A stretch of 64,000 nt of DNA from Trichoplax adhaerens (taxonomy: Eukaryota > Placozoa > Uniplacotomia > Trichoplacea > Trichoplacidae): contig NW_002060967.1 in assembly GCF_000150275.1 (NCBI RefSeq), forward strand, positions 1-64,000. Reading direction: 5' to 3'. Both the position numbers and the translations under genes were made by a program. The notes beneath the pieces were generated by a model, which saw only the letters and a program-made list of their open reading frames with translations, had not been told where the DNA came from and made no database searches. Numbering within the stretch: the stretch's first letter is position 1; the number at the start of each line of letters is the position of its first letter. This document shows positions 33,683 through 45,372 of the stretch, piece after piece.

Positions 33683-36600
33683 TTGTCCATGACCTTTAAT
33701 CAAGGTAATAACACACTGTATAAACATGGCTATTTTCAACGCTCTTTCCATCTTCAACAAGGAAGTATCCATAGAAATGGCTGGTTCTGTAGGCGTTGCA
33801 ATCACCATCTATCTAGCAGTTCTTCTACCAATAGAAGTAGCAAATGGAGGGATTGGTGGAGGTGTGACAGTATGCCACCACTATACAGTACAGCCATTGA
33901 CAATAAACCAATAAGTAATGTCAATAAACCAACAAAAGGGCCTCGATCGTATGATGTGTTGCCAAGTGTTCAAGCAAAGCCATCTCGTGGTTGTCTCGGG
34001 ATAGAGAGCAACCTTTTTGCATTGCATTAGTAGAGCTATATATAAAGTATAGTAGTGGATGTCATACTGGCGCATTCTACTGTTATTTCACCGTTGTGAC
34101 GCAACTTTTTCAACTTGGCAAACTGAATCATCATCATTATTATCATTAGCATTAATCAATCTTCCATACAATCATTGCAAAGTCAATATCATCCTCTACC
34201 ATTGAATCACTATTAAATCAATAGTTCAAAGCAGCATGATCACTCATCCTTTTCATCGTATAGTGGCTCATCTCTTGAAAATCCTTCATACAGTGTATCG
34301 TCTAGTACGATTGAATAAGGACGATATTAACGAAGGATTTGGTGCCCATTGAATCAAATAGTCTAGGCCATCGCCAGTCTACAAAATGAATAGGCTGCTT
34401 TCAAACTCAACTAATAGAGTGATGTAGTGATGCCTATTGCTATCAAAGGCAAATACTCTTAAGTTGCACATTTTTAAATCGTTGAACATTGGACAGTACT
34501 AAATTACATGACTCAATGAACACCACGACTAGACGATAAGGGGCTGTAACCAACTCGAAGAAAAGTCTGAAGTACTAAAAAAATTGGAAAACTCATTCCA
34601 TACATCATAGGCAAGAGAGAAATCAACTTGACTATAAAGTAGTAAAGTCATGGCTACCGGATTCCATCAAGGGAGCCAAGTGACACATAAATTGCTAACT
34701 ACAGTTTCGGAGATCAATCTAAGCATGTCGCTATATCAAACTTGTACCAACGGGTAATCGACCTAATCAATCTATAGCAAGGTAGGAAACTGAAAAATCA
34801 ACAGCATTTTGTCCAGCAGTGCACAATCCATTACTTCATCATTAAGTTGTAGGACAAAACGCTACTGGTTAACAACATTGAATTGAAACTTGGACTGCAC
34901 CGATTGATCGAATTTATACGTGTGGTAGCATTCAGTGCGTATTTACTTTACCACATGTGGCCAAGGTGTGCAAAATTATGACGGCATATCCATAAAATGA
35001 CAACGTGCCGTCTGCACTTGGTGCTACACTACTGTGCGCTATGCAGTCGACTGTGGGCTACGTTTCAGGAATCAGAAAATCAGTGCAAAGCATGACTCAA
35101 TGTCTCCTTGAGAGCAATGTGATCGTGTTTTCATCACTTATTCTTCTAGTGTCTATTGCGGACTACAGCAGCTAAATCACCCTGCTAAATTAATTGAACT
35201 TCATTATTATCACCTACTGTGTCGACTAAAATGAATTTCATCTGCTGTTGTGAGCAAATTTTCAGCAGAAAGTCTTCATTCAGGGCTACATTATCGTCAA
35301 GTACACTGTCAATGATAGCCTTAGTTGCACATCATAGTAGAACAACACTCGTATTGAATATTCTGTCAATAACGTCTTTAACGCTACGGTTATGCATTCG
35401 TGTCTATGCGTTTGTACAATGCCGAATTCAAAGGTGCCCTCCTAATAGGAAGATTTCTTTGCTGTCAAATGAATCATGCGTTGCTTGTAAAATGTTGTCC
35501 AGTTTGCGACAATCCTACACCAGCCATCATTGCCCGTACTTTCAAGGAAAAAGCATACGGCACCCACTGTGGATAAAAGTCATAAGGCGAAAACTACTGA
35601 CTTTTGATGGCGTATCCATCGGACAAAGTAAATTTAGCGTATGCGTTGAACAAGTCTGCAATGGAATCATGCCCAACTTTTTGGATTGAATTCTCATGTT
35701 GAAAAACTATGGTCATGCCCTAAAGGCAATTTGCAAACAATACGGTTACCGTACAACTGGCAGAAGATAATTTATTGACTTAAGTTTACAGTGTAGCATT
35801 CGTTGTAGCAAAAAAGGATCAAGTTGGGTAGATTTGCTAGAAAAGGGGTATCTTGCAGTGCACTAGAATGGATGAAAAGTACCTTTTACTTTGACAGTCT
35901 CATCCTAGGACGAATGTATCGCAAAACCTACTCCATCGTTGGCGGAAACAGTACGCCCAAAGCACTCTTTCATTGGGCCAAATGAAATGGAAGCCTGCGA
36001 CAATACATTACTATTATTTCCAACGGTTGATTAATCTACTGCATCAATATTGTAGTTTAATGCGCAAAGTATACTGTTATTAAGAGAGTGTCCATCATGA
36101 TGGGAGTGTACCTCGAATTGGATAGGATAGTTTGACAAACTGAGATTGAATTGATGGCATTATCCCAAGTGAGAAAAGCATCCTCACTCTAACCTATTTA
36201 GATTGTCCATGGGACACGGGTAGGAACAACAACTTGCCCTAGTGTAGAATAGTGCTTGAAAGTAGGTCAAAATACAATCGATGAACATGGCACAGGCTAT
36301 CCTTTAACAGCGGTAGCGAAAGTCATTTGTAAAAAAAAAATGACATACTGTACAGTACAAGAGATTGTCATCCGATAGTAAGAAAAGAATGAAAAGCGCA
36401 ATCACTACCAAGACCTATCATCGTATCCAAGTAACAAGATGAAGCAATGAGACTTACATTGATTTCATGGAGAGAAGACATCCAGCGAATACTGGCTAAA
36501 AGAGGCATAGACTAAGAAGGATAGCCAGTGGAGCGCGGCGCAGCCATTGATTTGAAATGGAACATGTGCAAGAAGAGAAATGACATCAAATGGCAATTAG

Positions 36601-36835
36601 GTCATGTTGTAATCATTCAAATCAACGCTTGCAGACTTTGTAAAGAAAAAGACTCTCTCTATCTGTATCATCCTCGATTCTCCATCATAATCAACATCAT
36701 TTCTTACCCTGGAAGGGAAACATTTCCAAGATTGAAGAAGGCAACGACTAACTGAAGACATGATGAACCGATTGGGAGGAAGATTGCTTAACCACTGTTG
36801 CTCGATGAGCCGAAATCACAACTATGATTTGTACT
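33683..36835. other. GC-richer region of unknown content
   Basis: Noticeably less AT-rich than the rest, so long open frames arise more easily (for example 33683-34030 and 35219-35689 plus). None shows a domain or consistent splice structure. Coding-like pieces occur on both strands, for example minus-strand SFGPMKECFGRTVSANDGV near 35960 interrupted by stops. This could be an old inserted element or decayed gene; identity not established. Confidence 0.3.
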
Positions 36836-37200
36836 CAATCATGACGGCCAGTATATACTAATACCAGACGGTCTGCGATAGGCTGTCCTGTCGGGACTGG
36901 TTGGTGGTCGTGTGCACCAGTACGGTGCGGTACGGATCGGAACGGTATGGAACCGTGCGGTACGGAACCGTCCGGTCCAGTGTAGTACAGTACAATAGAA
37001 GAGTACCGTCCACTGTACACAACCGTACTGTATGTGTCACTGTACAGTGTACAGTGCTGATCGACTAAGTAGTGTTTTTAGACCGCAGAAATTGCAGTTC
37101 ACTACTTTTGCTGAAGCCACGTGGACAGTGCAAAGTACTGTACGTCCATGTACTGTAATCAGTGGGCCACGATTGCAGGGGCGTGGCGTGCTCTCTGTAC
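36836..37200. repeat. Palindromic GTAC-rich / GGTACGGAACC low-complexity tract
   Basis: 36915-36980 repeats the CGGTACGGAACCG theme about five times. 36980-37150 is dense in TGTACAGTAC-type words, including the perfect palindrome CACTGTACAGTG (37038-37049). Open frames here on both strands follow from the repeat. Confidence 0.5.
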
Positions 37201-37459
37201 ACTGTACTGGACTCGTTTGTTTGGCTTCCATTGCAGTGCAAGCTTTGATTACTTCTACTCCATTTTCAAGGCATGGACATTCAATTTGGCTCCAATTCGA
37301 CATCAGCAGATCATAACAAGCTTGAGCAATAAACTGTTGATGTTTCTGCTTATTTGAACGACAGGATTCTGTTCTCTCTTTGTAATTCCAACACAAACCA
37401 ACAGTCACTGCTGCAGGAATGGTCGCTTCAATCAGCATACTGTACAATACTGTGTACAA
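37037..37459 (-). other. 140-codon open frame, unknown; central part coding-like
   Basis: The middle of the frame (about 37190-37365) reads KQKHQQFIAQACYDLLMSNW and then LENGVEVIKACTAMEAKQT. The pattern of paired amphipathic helices is reminiscent of HEAT-type repeats. Both ends run into the GTAC-rich repeat (LCTVHVAS; SALYTVQ), so the full ORF is not a credible protein. It could be a single exon or pseudo-exon of a HEAT-repeat protein. Low certainty. Confidence 0.22.
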
Positions 37460-37607
37460 GTCACACCGTAACCGTGGTTAAAGACTAGGGTTACAATACA
37501 CTAGCTGGCACACCACACCATCCGGGTGTGTGCAGAAAAGACACTAGGGGAAACGCTGCCGTCCTGCCACGCCCAGTTCTACTCCATTGAATTTCCAAAT
37601 CAATGTC

Positions 37608-38509
37608 GGAATTGCTTCTCAATCTTGATGCAATATTGGAAAAGCAATAACGCCCAACAGAATACAATCAATTCATTCTCAATAGTGGCTAATCAACGTC
37701 GGAGATTCATACTAATCTTGATGCAGTATTAGAAAAGCAATAACGCCTAGCAGAATACAATCAATTCATTTTCAATAGTGACTAATCAATGTCGGAGTTG
37801 CATCTCAATCTTGATGCAGTATTACAATCAATTCATTCTCAATAGCGACTAATCAATGTCGGAGTTGCATCTCAATCTTGATGCAGTATTAGAAAAGCAA
37901 TAACGCCCAGCAGAATACAATCAATTCATTTTCAATAGTGACTAATCAATGTTGGAGATTCATACTAATCTTGATGCAATACTAGAAAAAGCAATAACGC
38001 CTAGCAGAATACAATCAATTCATTTTCAATAGTGACTAATCAATGTTGGAGATTCATACTAATCTTGATGCAATACTAGAAAAAGCAATAACGCCTAGCA
38101 GAATACAATCAATTCATTTTCAATAGCGACTAATCAATATCGGAGTTGCATCTCAATCTTGATGCAGTATTAGAAAAGCAATAACGCCCAGCAGAATACA
38201 ATCAATTCATTTTCAATAGTGACTAATCCATGTCGGAGATTCATACTAATCTTGATGCGATATTGGAAAAGCAATAACGCCTAGCAGAATACAATCAATT
38301 CATTCTCAATAGCGACTAATCAATGTCGGAGTTGCATCTCAATCTTGATGCAGTATTAGAAAAGCAATAACGCCCAGCAGAATACAATCAATTCATTTTT
38401 AATAGTGACTAATCCATGTCGGAGATTCATACTAATCTTGATGCAATACTAGAAAAAGCAATAACGCCTAGCAGAATACAATCAATTCATTCTCAATAGT
38501 GACTAATCA
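37608..38509. repeat. Minisatellite, 93-bp unit, about 10 copies
   Basis: Unit starts GGAGTTGCATCTCAATCTTG and ends GACTAATCAATGTC; copy starts lie near 37608, 37701, 37794, 37861, 37954, 38048, 38142, 38235, 38328 and 38422. Two unit types exist: type A with GTTGCATCTC and GCAGTATT, and type B with GATTCATACT and GCAATACT. They mostly alternate, giving a higher-order dimer of about 186 bp. The third copy has lost about 26 bp. The array ends abruptly at CACCTCCGACC. Confidence 0.92.
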
Positions 38510-39090
38510 CCTCCGACCTCCAGTCCATGCTAGTACACAGGTCAATGAACTGTGAACTCGTTCATCAAGGGAAGGATGCCTATCATGCAAAACCCCAACC
38601 ACGCTAAAAATAACGAACGATTCATTCGTTTATTCACCAAAAGTAAGGAAAATTCATTCATTGGGGTATCAAGTCATAAAAAAAATGGGGTAATGCAAAC
38701 TACGCATAGTGTACAAGTCGTCGTAGTCGCCAAAGGTTAGGCACAAGACGCCTTGAATTCACAACATGGAATACGCACAGTACTGTACTGTGTACAATTG
38801 TTTATCCATCGACCGGTGTTGCTAATGCCAGCAGTTTATCCACATACTATTTGCGGAAGAGTACTGGAAATACAAGCCTTGAATTTCCGGTAATGTTGAT
38901 TGTTAGGCATTTTGAACAGCAATGCCCTCCCCGGTTTGCTTGAGTCATTACCTTTTCCAATTTTACAATGGCTGCACTTTGTGTACTATGGTCCAGGCTC
39001 CAGAGTTCACAGACGCGCGCATCCGTACGTCCTGCTATTTTCAAGAGTTCACGCCAACTTTTAGCTCTCTAGCAGTCTGCAGATTAGAGA
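38510..39090. other. Gene-poor stretch
   Basis: Short open frames on both strands (38552-38740 plus, 38847-39044 minus) show no recognisable domains. Another GTACTGTACTGTGTAC cluster lies near 38779. Confidence 0.35.
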
Positions 39091-39117
39091 TTAGGTCTTG
39101 ATTTTATCAAGACCTAA
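39091..39117. repeat. Perfect 12-bp hairpin
   Basis: TTAGGTCTTGAT and ATCAAGACCTAA separated by three T. It lies just before a second imperfect inverted pair, TTCAAAAGGATCAA (39150-39163) with TTGATCCTTTTTCAA (about 39236). Confidence 0.6.
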
Positions 39118-39145
39118 CGACATCTACCTAAGTAGACATAGAATG

Positions 39146-39412
39146 CAGGTTCAAAAGGATCAACAACATTTGAGTTACAACCTGTTCGATCCGGTCAATA
39201 CTGAGAACGGATACCCACTAACAACACTATAGAATTGATCCTTTTTCAACGAAGGTGAACGGGACAAAAAATTATCTAAAAAAGAAGTAATACTATCAAA
39301 ATTCCTAGCCGAGCTAGTTAATAGACCAATTCCTAGAGAGTTGGATGAAAATTTCCCAGTTCATGCTATGCAAACAATCGCACTGCAACGTGTACAAGAT
39401 CCTCTATTTTAA
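39146..39412 (+). pseudogene. Coding-like fragment with in-frame stops, unknown
   Basis: One frame stays open for 89 codons except for TAG and TGA close together near 39233-39240. It contains SYNLFDPVNTENGYP before the stops, and FFNEGERDKKLSKKE then FLAELVNRPIPRELDENF after them. Charged, low-bias composition resembles real protein. No family recognised. Could be a decayed exon or retrocopy. Confidence 0.3.
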
Positions 39413-39740
39413 GAATAAACATCTCACACAGAGCCGGTAAACCATCAACTAACCTATTGAACAAAAATTGAACCTGACAGACATACCAGTTTTACACCAG
39501 CCGATACAGTACATGCAGTCATAATTCATCCAAGATATTGACAGCAGGGTTGAACTTGTACAAGATAGAAGAATAAATAGGAAGAGAAATGAATCAATTC
39601 TAAACTGGTACTATTCTCATATTTATCGTATTCAAGCTTTGCGAGCATCCTTCTAGACTAATGTAGCAATGTCAGCAGTAGCATCTAATCTTGACATAAC
39701 CGACAATTCCTACAACTTCGTATTATTATTTTTCTTAACT
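39413..39740. other. No gene seen
   Basis: Nothing recognisable apart from the leading part of a short plus-strand frame that belongs to the following tandem duplication. Confidence 0.35.
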
Positions 39741-39964
39741 CCAAGAAACTATAAACCTACATCATTCTTTCTTATAGTAACTGTTCGTGAACTTTGGAAC
39801 ACTTTATTGGCACACAAGTATCCACTTGTATCCAAACATACGCGCTGTGCATCCAAGAAACTGTAAACCTACATCATTCTTTCTTATAGTAACTGTTCGT
39901 GAACTTTGGAACACTTTGTTGGCACACAACTATCCACTTGTATCCAGACATACGCCCTGTGCAA
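39741..39964. repeat. Two-copy tandem duplication, 112 bp
   Basis: CCAAGAAACTATAAACCTAC starts at 39741 and recurs (one change) at 39853. The copies stay nearly identical through GTTCGTGAACTTTGGAACAC to CATACGC(G/C)CTGTGCA. Peptides in overlapping frames (PTSFFLIVTVRELWNTLLA) are thereby duplicated and give the open frames at 39669-39866 and 39787-40071. Confidence 0.85.
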
Positions 39965-42900
39965 CTACCAATCGTGCTGTATATTTGTTTTTACATAAAA
40001 ATGATAAAGTTCATCTTACAACTTACTGCAAACCGCATAATGTACTGTCGTATTCCATTTTTTTTTATTAATTAATAGTGTACTTATGATGCTATGAATC
40101 TCTACAAAGCTTGTATTCAAAGTGATTTCTCCGTAATATCGATATTTCGTCTTGGTAAACTACGACTTTCATATTTGAACCGTTCGTTCTCTCCCGAACG
40201 TACTTATAGCTAACCAGGTTGCAAAACTAAAGTATATATTCATATATACTCGTATACACTGTCATATCATAAAGTACGATAAAAGACGTTACTGCCAGCC
40301 AGTGACATAAATATTACCTTTACTGTTGGTGTCAAAAAAAAATAAGCTAAGCTTTCGACGATTAATTGACTGCTAAAAGCTGGTTATAAACTGCAACCTA
40401 TAACTTTGAATGCAGTATTTAATAGTTGTAGTTATCATTGGAAAGCAAATTAAATTAAAAATAATTCAATTATGGAGTTCTTTATGCATACTTTATAGGT
40501 TACTATTTTCTAACTAAGTATTGTACCTTGTAGTTTGCAATTACTCAGTCGATTATTATAAAAGCTAACCCTTGGGGTATAATTATAGCTACGATAATTA
40601 AGATAGAAACCGTAGTGCCATGAAAATATGTCATAAGCGTTGCATCATCGCCATGCTCAGTACCAATAATTAAGCTCAATCCCGATAGCAGATAAAATGC
40701 TCTTAAACTTCTCTCATGACGGAGATTGATTGATGCTTTAAATGACTACTGTCATAATTACTTGATATCATTGCAATTAATCAGCGGCAATCGAATACAT
40801 TCACTGTAACGAAAAGCGAATCATAGCTCTACATATGGTAATCAATATTACGTTCCATTATTGTATAGTTTAGCTGATCAAAGTAATGAATAAGTCTACA
40901 ACTATCTATAATGAATTCCAATTTAATATGCTAATATCAACATTAGTAGAAATGATGGCTAATTGCAAAATGGAGGAAAAGTGAATGATCATTACTTCAT
41001 CTGGATAATCACGCATTTCAAATTGTGCCAGTGTATCACTTCGCTTACGGCTCCTTGCGACAGTCTTCTTCTAGAATATTCGTAACGTCTTTTTGAATTT
41101 TGGCCTCAAGTTCATAAATCTATTCCAGCAGTACAGATATCATATATCTTACTAGTTGTACTGAAACTGACTACCGTTCGCTATTCCAATAGTGCTTGAA
41201 TTTTATCTTTGATAACAGCACAACTATTATTCACCAATTTATGTCCATAAGGCAATGTCATTATTCGTGAATAATAATCAGCAATGATACTATCACTCTA
41301 CTATACTAACCCATCCACGTAAGATTCTTTAGCTAATTATAAAAACTAATTTTTCCCGGTAAAGCCATAATTGATAACCTTTCACCATCATGTAAGTCCA
41401 ATCACTTAAATTGAATTATAAAATTTCAACATTGTATACAGTTTAGCCGTATCGGCTATAGTTAAAATTCAAGGAAAATAACAATGTATTAGGATTAATA
41501 AGTCGCTAACCTATAAGCTATCTTTCTTAGACTTTAAAACATACACAAAAACTACGGTATCATGGAGTCTTTTAGGAGGACTACGAAGCAAGATTGTGCG
41601 CGAATGTACTGTATTATACGATGCTTTTGAAAAGCAATTTTTAATACTACCACCGTAGATATGTAATTCAGTAGTGCGACGGCTTGTAGGACTAGTTGTG
41701 CTAACACAACATCCAAAGATCTAGGGATTTCAGAAAGGTTTACTCTAGGCGATAGCCCTTAAGTCAATCAATGCAACTAGTGATAGAAGTACGGCTAGAA
41801 ATCAGGTGTTAATTTATTTTATTCATACAATTTCCCTTCAGATGCTATTCTAGTCAGTTTCGCATGATTGAAGACTTTTAACTATTTATAAATCAATGAT
41901 CTAATTTTCAACATTGACTATAATACAACTTGTAATGCTATTGAAAGTTTCCCACGAAAACGCAATAGCTATTCTGTTTTAACAATAAGCTTTAACAAAT
42001 TTCATCATGAATACAATAATAAAGTAATTTATTTACCAATCAAAGGCTAATTTTTGCAGCTCTGAGCGTCTCCGGCAGACGTATTACTCACATCCAGAAG
42101 GTAAAATCTAATTTTTTATATCTAAAATATACTTATCAAAGTGATTCTATGGCTCTCAATCTTTCATATTGATCAAGTATAAATTGATTGCATTTCCAAT
42201 ATTCATATCATATATTTACAGTTGATATTGCTGATTGCACGGTAATCAATTTAAATTTAAGATATCATTTCGATACATTAAAACGTCTCAATAGTTTAGG
42301 TAAAAATTTTCCTATGGCAGTTGACCCAATGTAATGCGGCAGACTATATCTTATTCTGTATAAGTTTACTAAATCACAATAAAGTCAAGACTACAAAGTT
42401 AAGATAAAATCTTCTTTATTACAATATTTAAAGAGGTCCGCATAAGCTAGTCTATACATGTATAGAAGTAAGGGTCCATCAACCATAAATGAAAGGCAAA
42501 TCAAGATTTTTGCTGTATAAATAAATCAGTCAAAACAACTAGCTATTGCGATAGCTTTAAATAGAACGGCAAAGCTATTTTGAAACTAGCGATGCCATCG
42601 CAACTATGGGTAACATCGCGAAAAATATGCCTCTTTTATTCCAAAAGATGAAGTCATGAAATAATAATTATCCCTGATAAAGCAAATTGCTTTCGAATTC
42701 CGTAATTATAAGAGAATTTGAAACACCACTGAGCAAATGTTCGCTATAAATAACTGTAAGATTACTAGACTGCTGTTGCCATTAGTCAAAAATGCCAATA
42801 GCAATGACATTAACCCTGCAATATCAGTAACATTGTTTAAAAATCCAATTAGCGACGTTCATGCTGAGGTTTTATACGCTCTATAGTGAAGACGGAATAA

Positions 42901-42986
42901 ACATTCCTTGATTAAATATTGATCTAGCACAATATATCAGTATGAGATAAAGCTTATTATTCATCTTTTACTATCAGCATATTCTT
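39965..42986. other. Gene-poor or undetected-exon stretch
   Basis: No firm gene. Several short minus-strand frames look coding-like and may belong to the candidate gene that starts near 43.4 kb. Examples are about 42726-42872 (FLNNVTDIAGLMSLLLAF), 41200-41290 (MTLPYGHKLVNNSCAVIKD) and 41047-41118 (IYELEAKIQKDVTNILEED). Splice borders for these could not be made consistent. Confidence 0.3.
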
Positions 42987-43402
42987 CTATTTGACAGTAA
43001 TTGATAAAGGCAGGCCAAGTAAAATATGCTTTAATTTATTTCCATTCTCTAACATTTTATTAACTGCGTGTACTTTTGATGAACAGTCAAAAAGTTTCCT
43101 TTGTCGAATGCACAATGTCATTTATCAATTGTATAAGATGCCCAGCTTACAAGCTTATCAGGCAGATACATTTTCTCAAAAAAGCACGCGGGTATAATTT
43201 TCAGCATCCGATACATTGCCTGATGCAAATATAGCAACTGTTGAACATCCATTGCCAGAACTGATTTACTCAAAGTAGCTAAATTCGCCGTTAAAGAAAG
43301 TTCGGCATATCCAGCGACGTGCATCATCGTAGTTATAGCCAAATCCACTTTTCTAACCTTCAGAAAGTAATCAAAATCGTTCACTAGTACTGGCAATGGC
43401 AA
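42987..43402 (-). CDS. Candidate 5' part of an unassigned minus-strand gene
   Basis: A minus-strand frame of 94 codons (43402-43118) contains NDFDYFLKVRKVDLAITTMM, then ELSLTANLATLSKSVLAMDV and QLLYLHQAMYRMLKIIP, a helix-rich and soluble-looking sequence. The track begins at TTG; the first Met codons are internal. A donor-like CTT|GTAAGC lies near 43140. A second frame (43121-42987) continues with MTLCIRQRKLFDC and VNKMLENGNKLKHILLGLP in another phase. The two overlap slightly, so either a very short intron or a frameshift separates them. It lies head-to-head with, and overlaps, the start of the plus-strand four-TM gene at 43396. No family recognised; helical-repeat protein is a guess. Confidence 0.35.
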
Positions 43403-44850
43403 CGAATCACGCCAATCAAGAATATATTTCTATAAGTGGGGAGACTAATAAGCTATTCGATAGGACGGATATCCATAGCAAAACTCTAGTTATCAGCATT
43501 ATAACTGATTTTATCTTGGGCATTACAAGTATTATTTTTGGAGCTATTGGATTTTCAATTTACTATGGGGCGTCCGATATCGCTATCCAAATTGGTACTA
43601 ATCTCTGGATCGGAGCATTGGTAAGTTGTAAGCTCCATCTTATCGAAAATGAGTATTGATCACATCGAAAATTACTGTCTAGTGAAACGCTCGATGCGCA
43701 GTTAATCATTTACCGCTCCATACTTATCCTTGCTACTAATGTGAAAAGTATTACTTTTCTTGATACGCATAATACAGAAAGAATCAGATATGAACAATAT
43801 GTTTGTTATCTACAATTCGTAATTTAATCCTTTTATCATCGTGGACATATCTAACTCAATTATAATTAACTAAATAGTAAAGTATACATTATTAACGCTA
43901 GAATTAAGAGTGGATGCGCCAAAAATTCTGGATATTAGAATTAAAAATTTCTTACCTTGATAAAGCCTGTATTATGTATAAAAACCTAAATCTTACGCTT
44001 ATCCTCAAGTGAGCTCATACTTAATTTATAAGTAACGAAACTCAATTTTATTACTGCTTCTATCTCTTCATTTTTTAGTATTTGATCCATGGAATTATCT
44101 TTGTCTTACTGTATGTGTATCTTAAGCCGGCATTGGTTAGTAAATTATCCAATATAACATCTTACTAATAACTGCACGTATTTTTTCTACTTTTGCAATA
44201 ATATGACAATATAATATGCTGAATTTAAGCTAATTCTCCAGTGGTCAATTTTATTTCACTATAGTACGGAATATCATTTAAGCAAATATAATTGATTGAC
44301 GAGGAAACAATACAACGTTATTAATTGTTGCCATTCTTGATTAAATTACGGTGCTTATTCATTCCATATTTTTTTATACATATGGATATTCTTCTCATTT
44401 TTATTGTATTTCTAATAAACCTGATCGCATATCATTAGTATAAAATCTTTGTAAAAAACAACATCCTTATAATAGCTATTCCGTACAGATATCATAGAAA
44501 TACTAATAAGCGATATAGTATATCTCGCTCTAACAATAATTGCGATACTGTACTTGAAGCAACTCAGACTTTATTAAGATTTTCCATTTCTTACTTCATA
44601 TTTACTTATCACGATAGCTTTCTTATTTTAGGAAATTATTTATATTATGTCTATGATCATCACGATTTCGGCAACAGTTATTCAGGCCATCATCAATCTA
44701 GTAAGCGAATCAATCATTCAGAGGTTTTATCGTAATACCATATTTTGGTATGGTAAATTTGTGACTGCATTAGCAGTATTTTACTTGCTTGTCACACTAA
44801 TCCAACTGGTTTTCATTTTGAGAGTGTTATACCGTGAAATGGCCCAACAT
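43396..44850 (+). CDS. MS4A/CD20-like four-TM unit 1 (type A), with start codon
   Basis: Three phase-0 exons: 43396-43620 (75 codons; GCATTG|GTAAGT), 44079-44135 (19 codons; TTTTTTAG|TAT...TTG|GTTAGT), 44632-44850 (73 codons; TATTTTAG|GAA...CAT|GTAAGT). The N-terminus MATNHANQEYISI is cytosolic-like. TM1 is ISIITDFILGITSIIFGAIG, TM2 spans the exon 1/2 junction (LWIGALV + YLIHGIIFVLLYVYL), and exon 3 encodes TM3 (MIITISATVIQAIINLV) and TM4 (LLVTLIQLVFILRVLY). The LG...G motif of TM1 and the W.GALVYxI.G boundary resemble the MS4A (CD20-like) signature. MS4A proteins are plasma-membrane tetraspans that modulate signalling and ion flux. No stop follows exon 3 in phase; the next in-phase exon is at 45373, suggesting a fusion with unit 2. 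Confidence 0.7.
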
Positions 44851-45372
44851 GTAAGTACACGAAAAACTAGCAATTCATTATTCCATAGATGTCTTTGTTA
44901 CTCTATGAATTACGAGATAGAATAGAACTAAAATTAAAATCGATCATTTTCATACAAAGAATTCTTGCATACAGTACTGTGCCTGGGTTGTATTTAATAT
45001 AGCTGTAATGCATAGTAGTAGTAAATATATATCATAAACTGTACTCAAAGACAGAACATATTAGAAATTAACAATGCGCCACAAATTATTCATTACTCAC
45101 TTAGAACTGAATAATTATGATAATTCAATGAGATACGCTAGTTATGACATCCAATTACAATATCTCTTCAGTGATTTACAATTTTATATCAAATAACAAA
45201 AAAATTAATTTAGTAATAATTCCGCTCAAAGCTTAATTTTTAATAGTGGAAAATAGATGAAATATATAAAAATTAAAGTATCCTTTCAAATCAAATCCTT
45301 AGCAATATTACCCTAATTCAATTACAAGTAGGTTATAATATTGATATTTTAAACTTCCTTTTTATCGTATAG

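Noticed and set aside
35219-35689. 156-codon plus-strand ORF
   Set aside because: No domain, no splice context, and it lies in a GC-richer region where stops are fewer; both strands give coding-like pieces, so none is preferred.
36475-36640. Peptide WREDIQRILAKRG followed by stops, resembling the C-terminal end of some LINE reverse transcriptases
   Set aside because: Too short, interrupted by stops, and no reverse transcriptase catalytic motif was found upstream.
37608-38509. Possible CRISPR-like array
   Set aside because: Units are contiguous 93-bp minisatellite copies without unique spacers, in a eukaryotic context.
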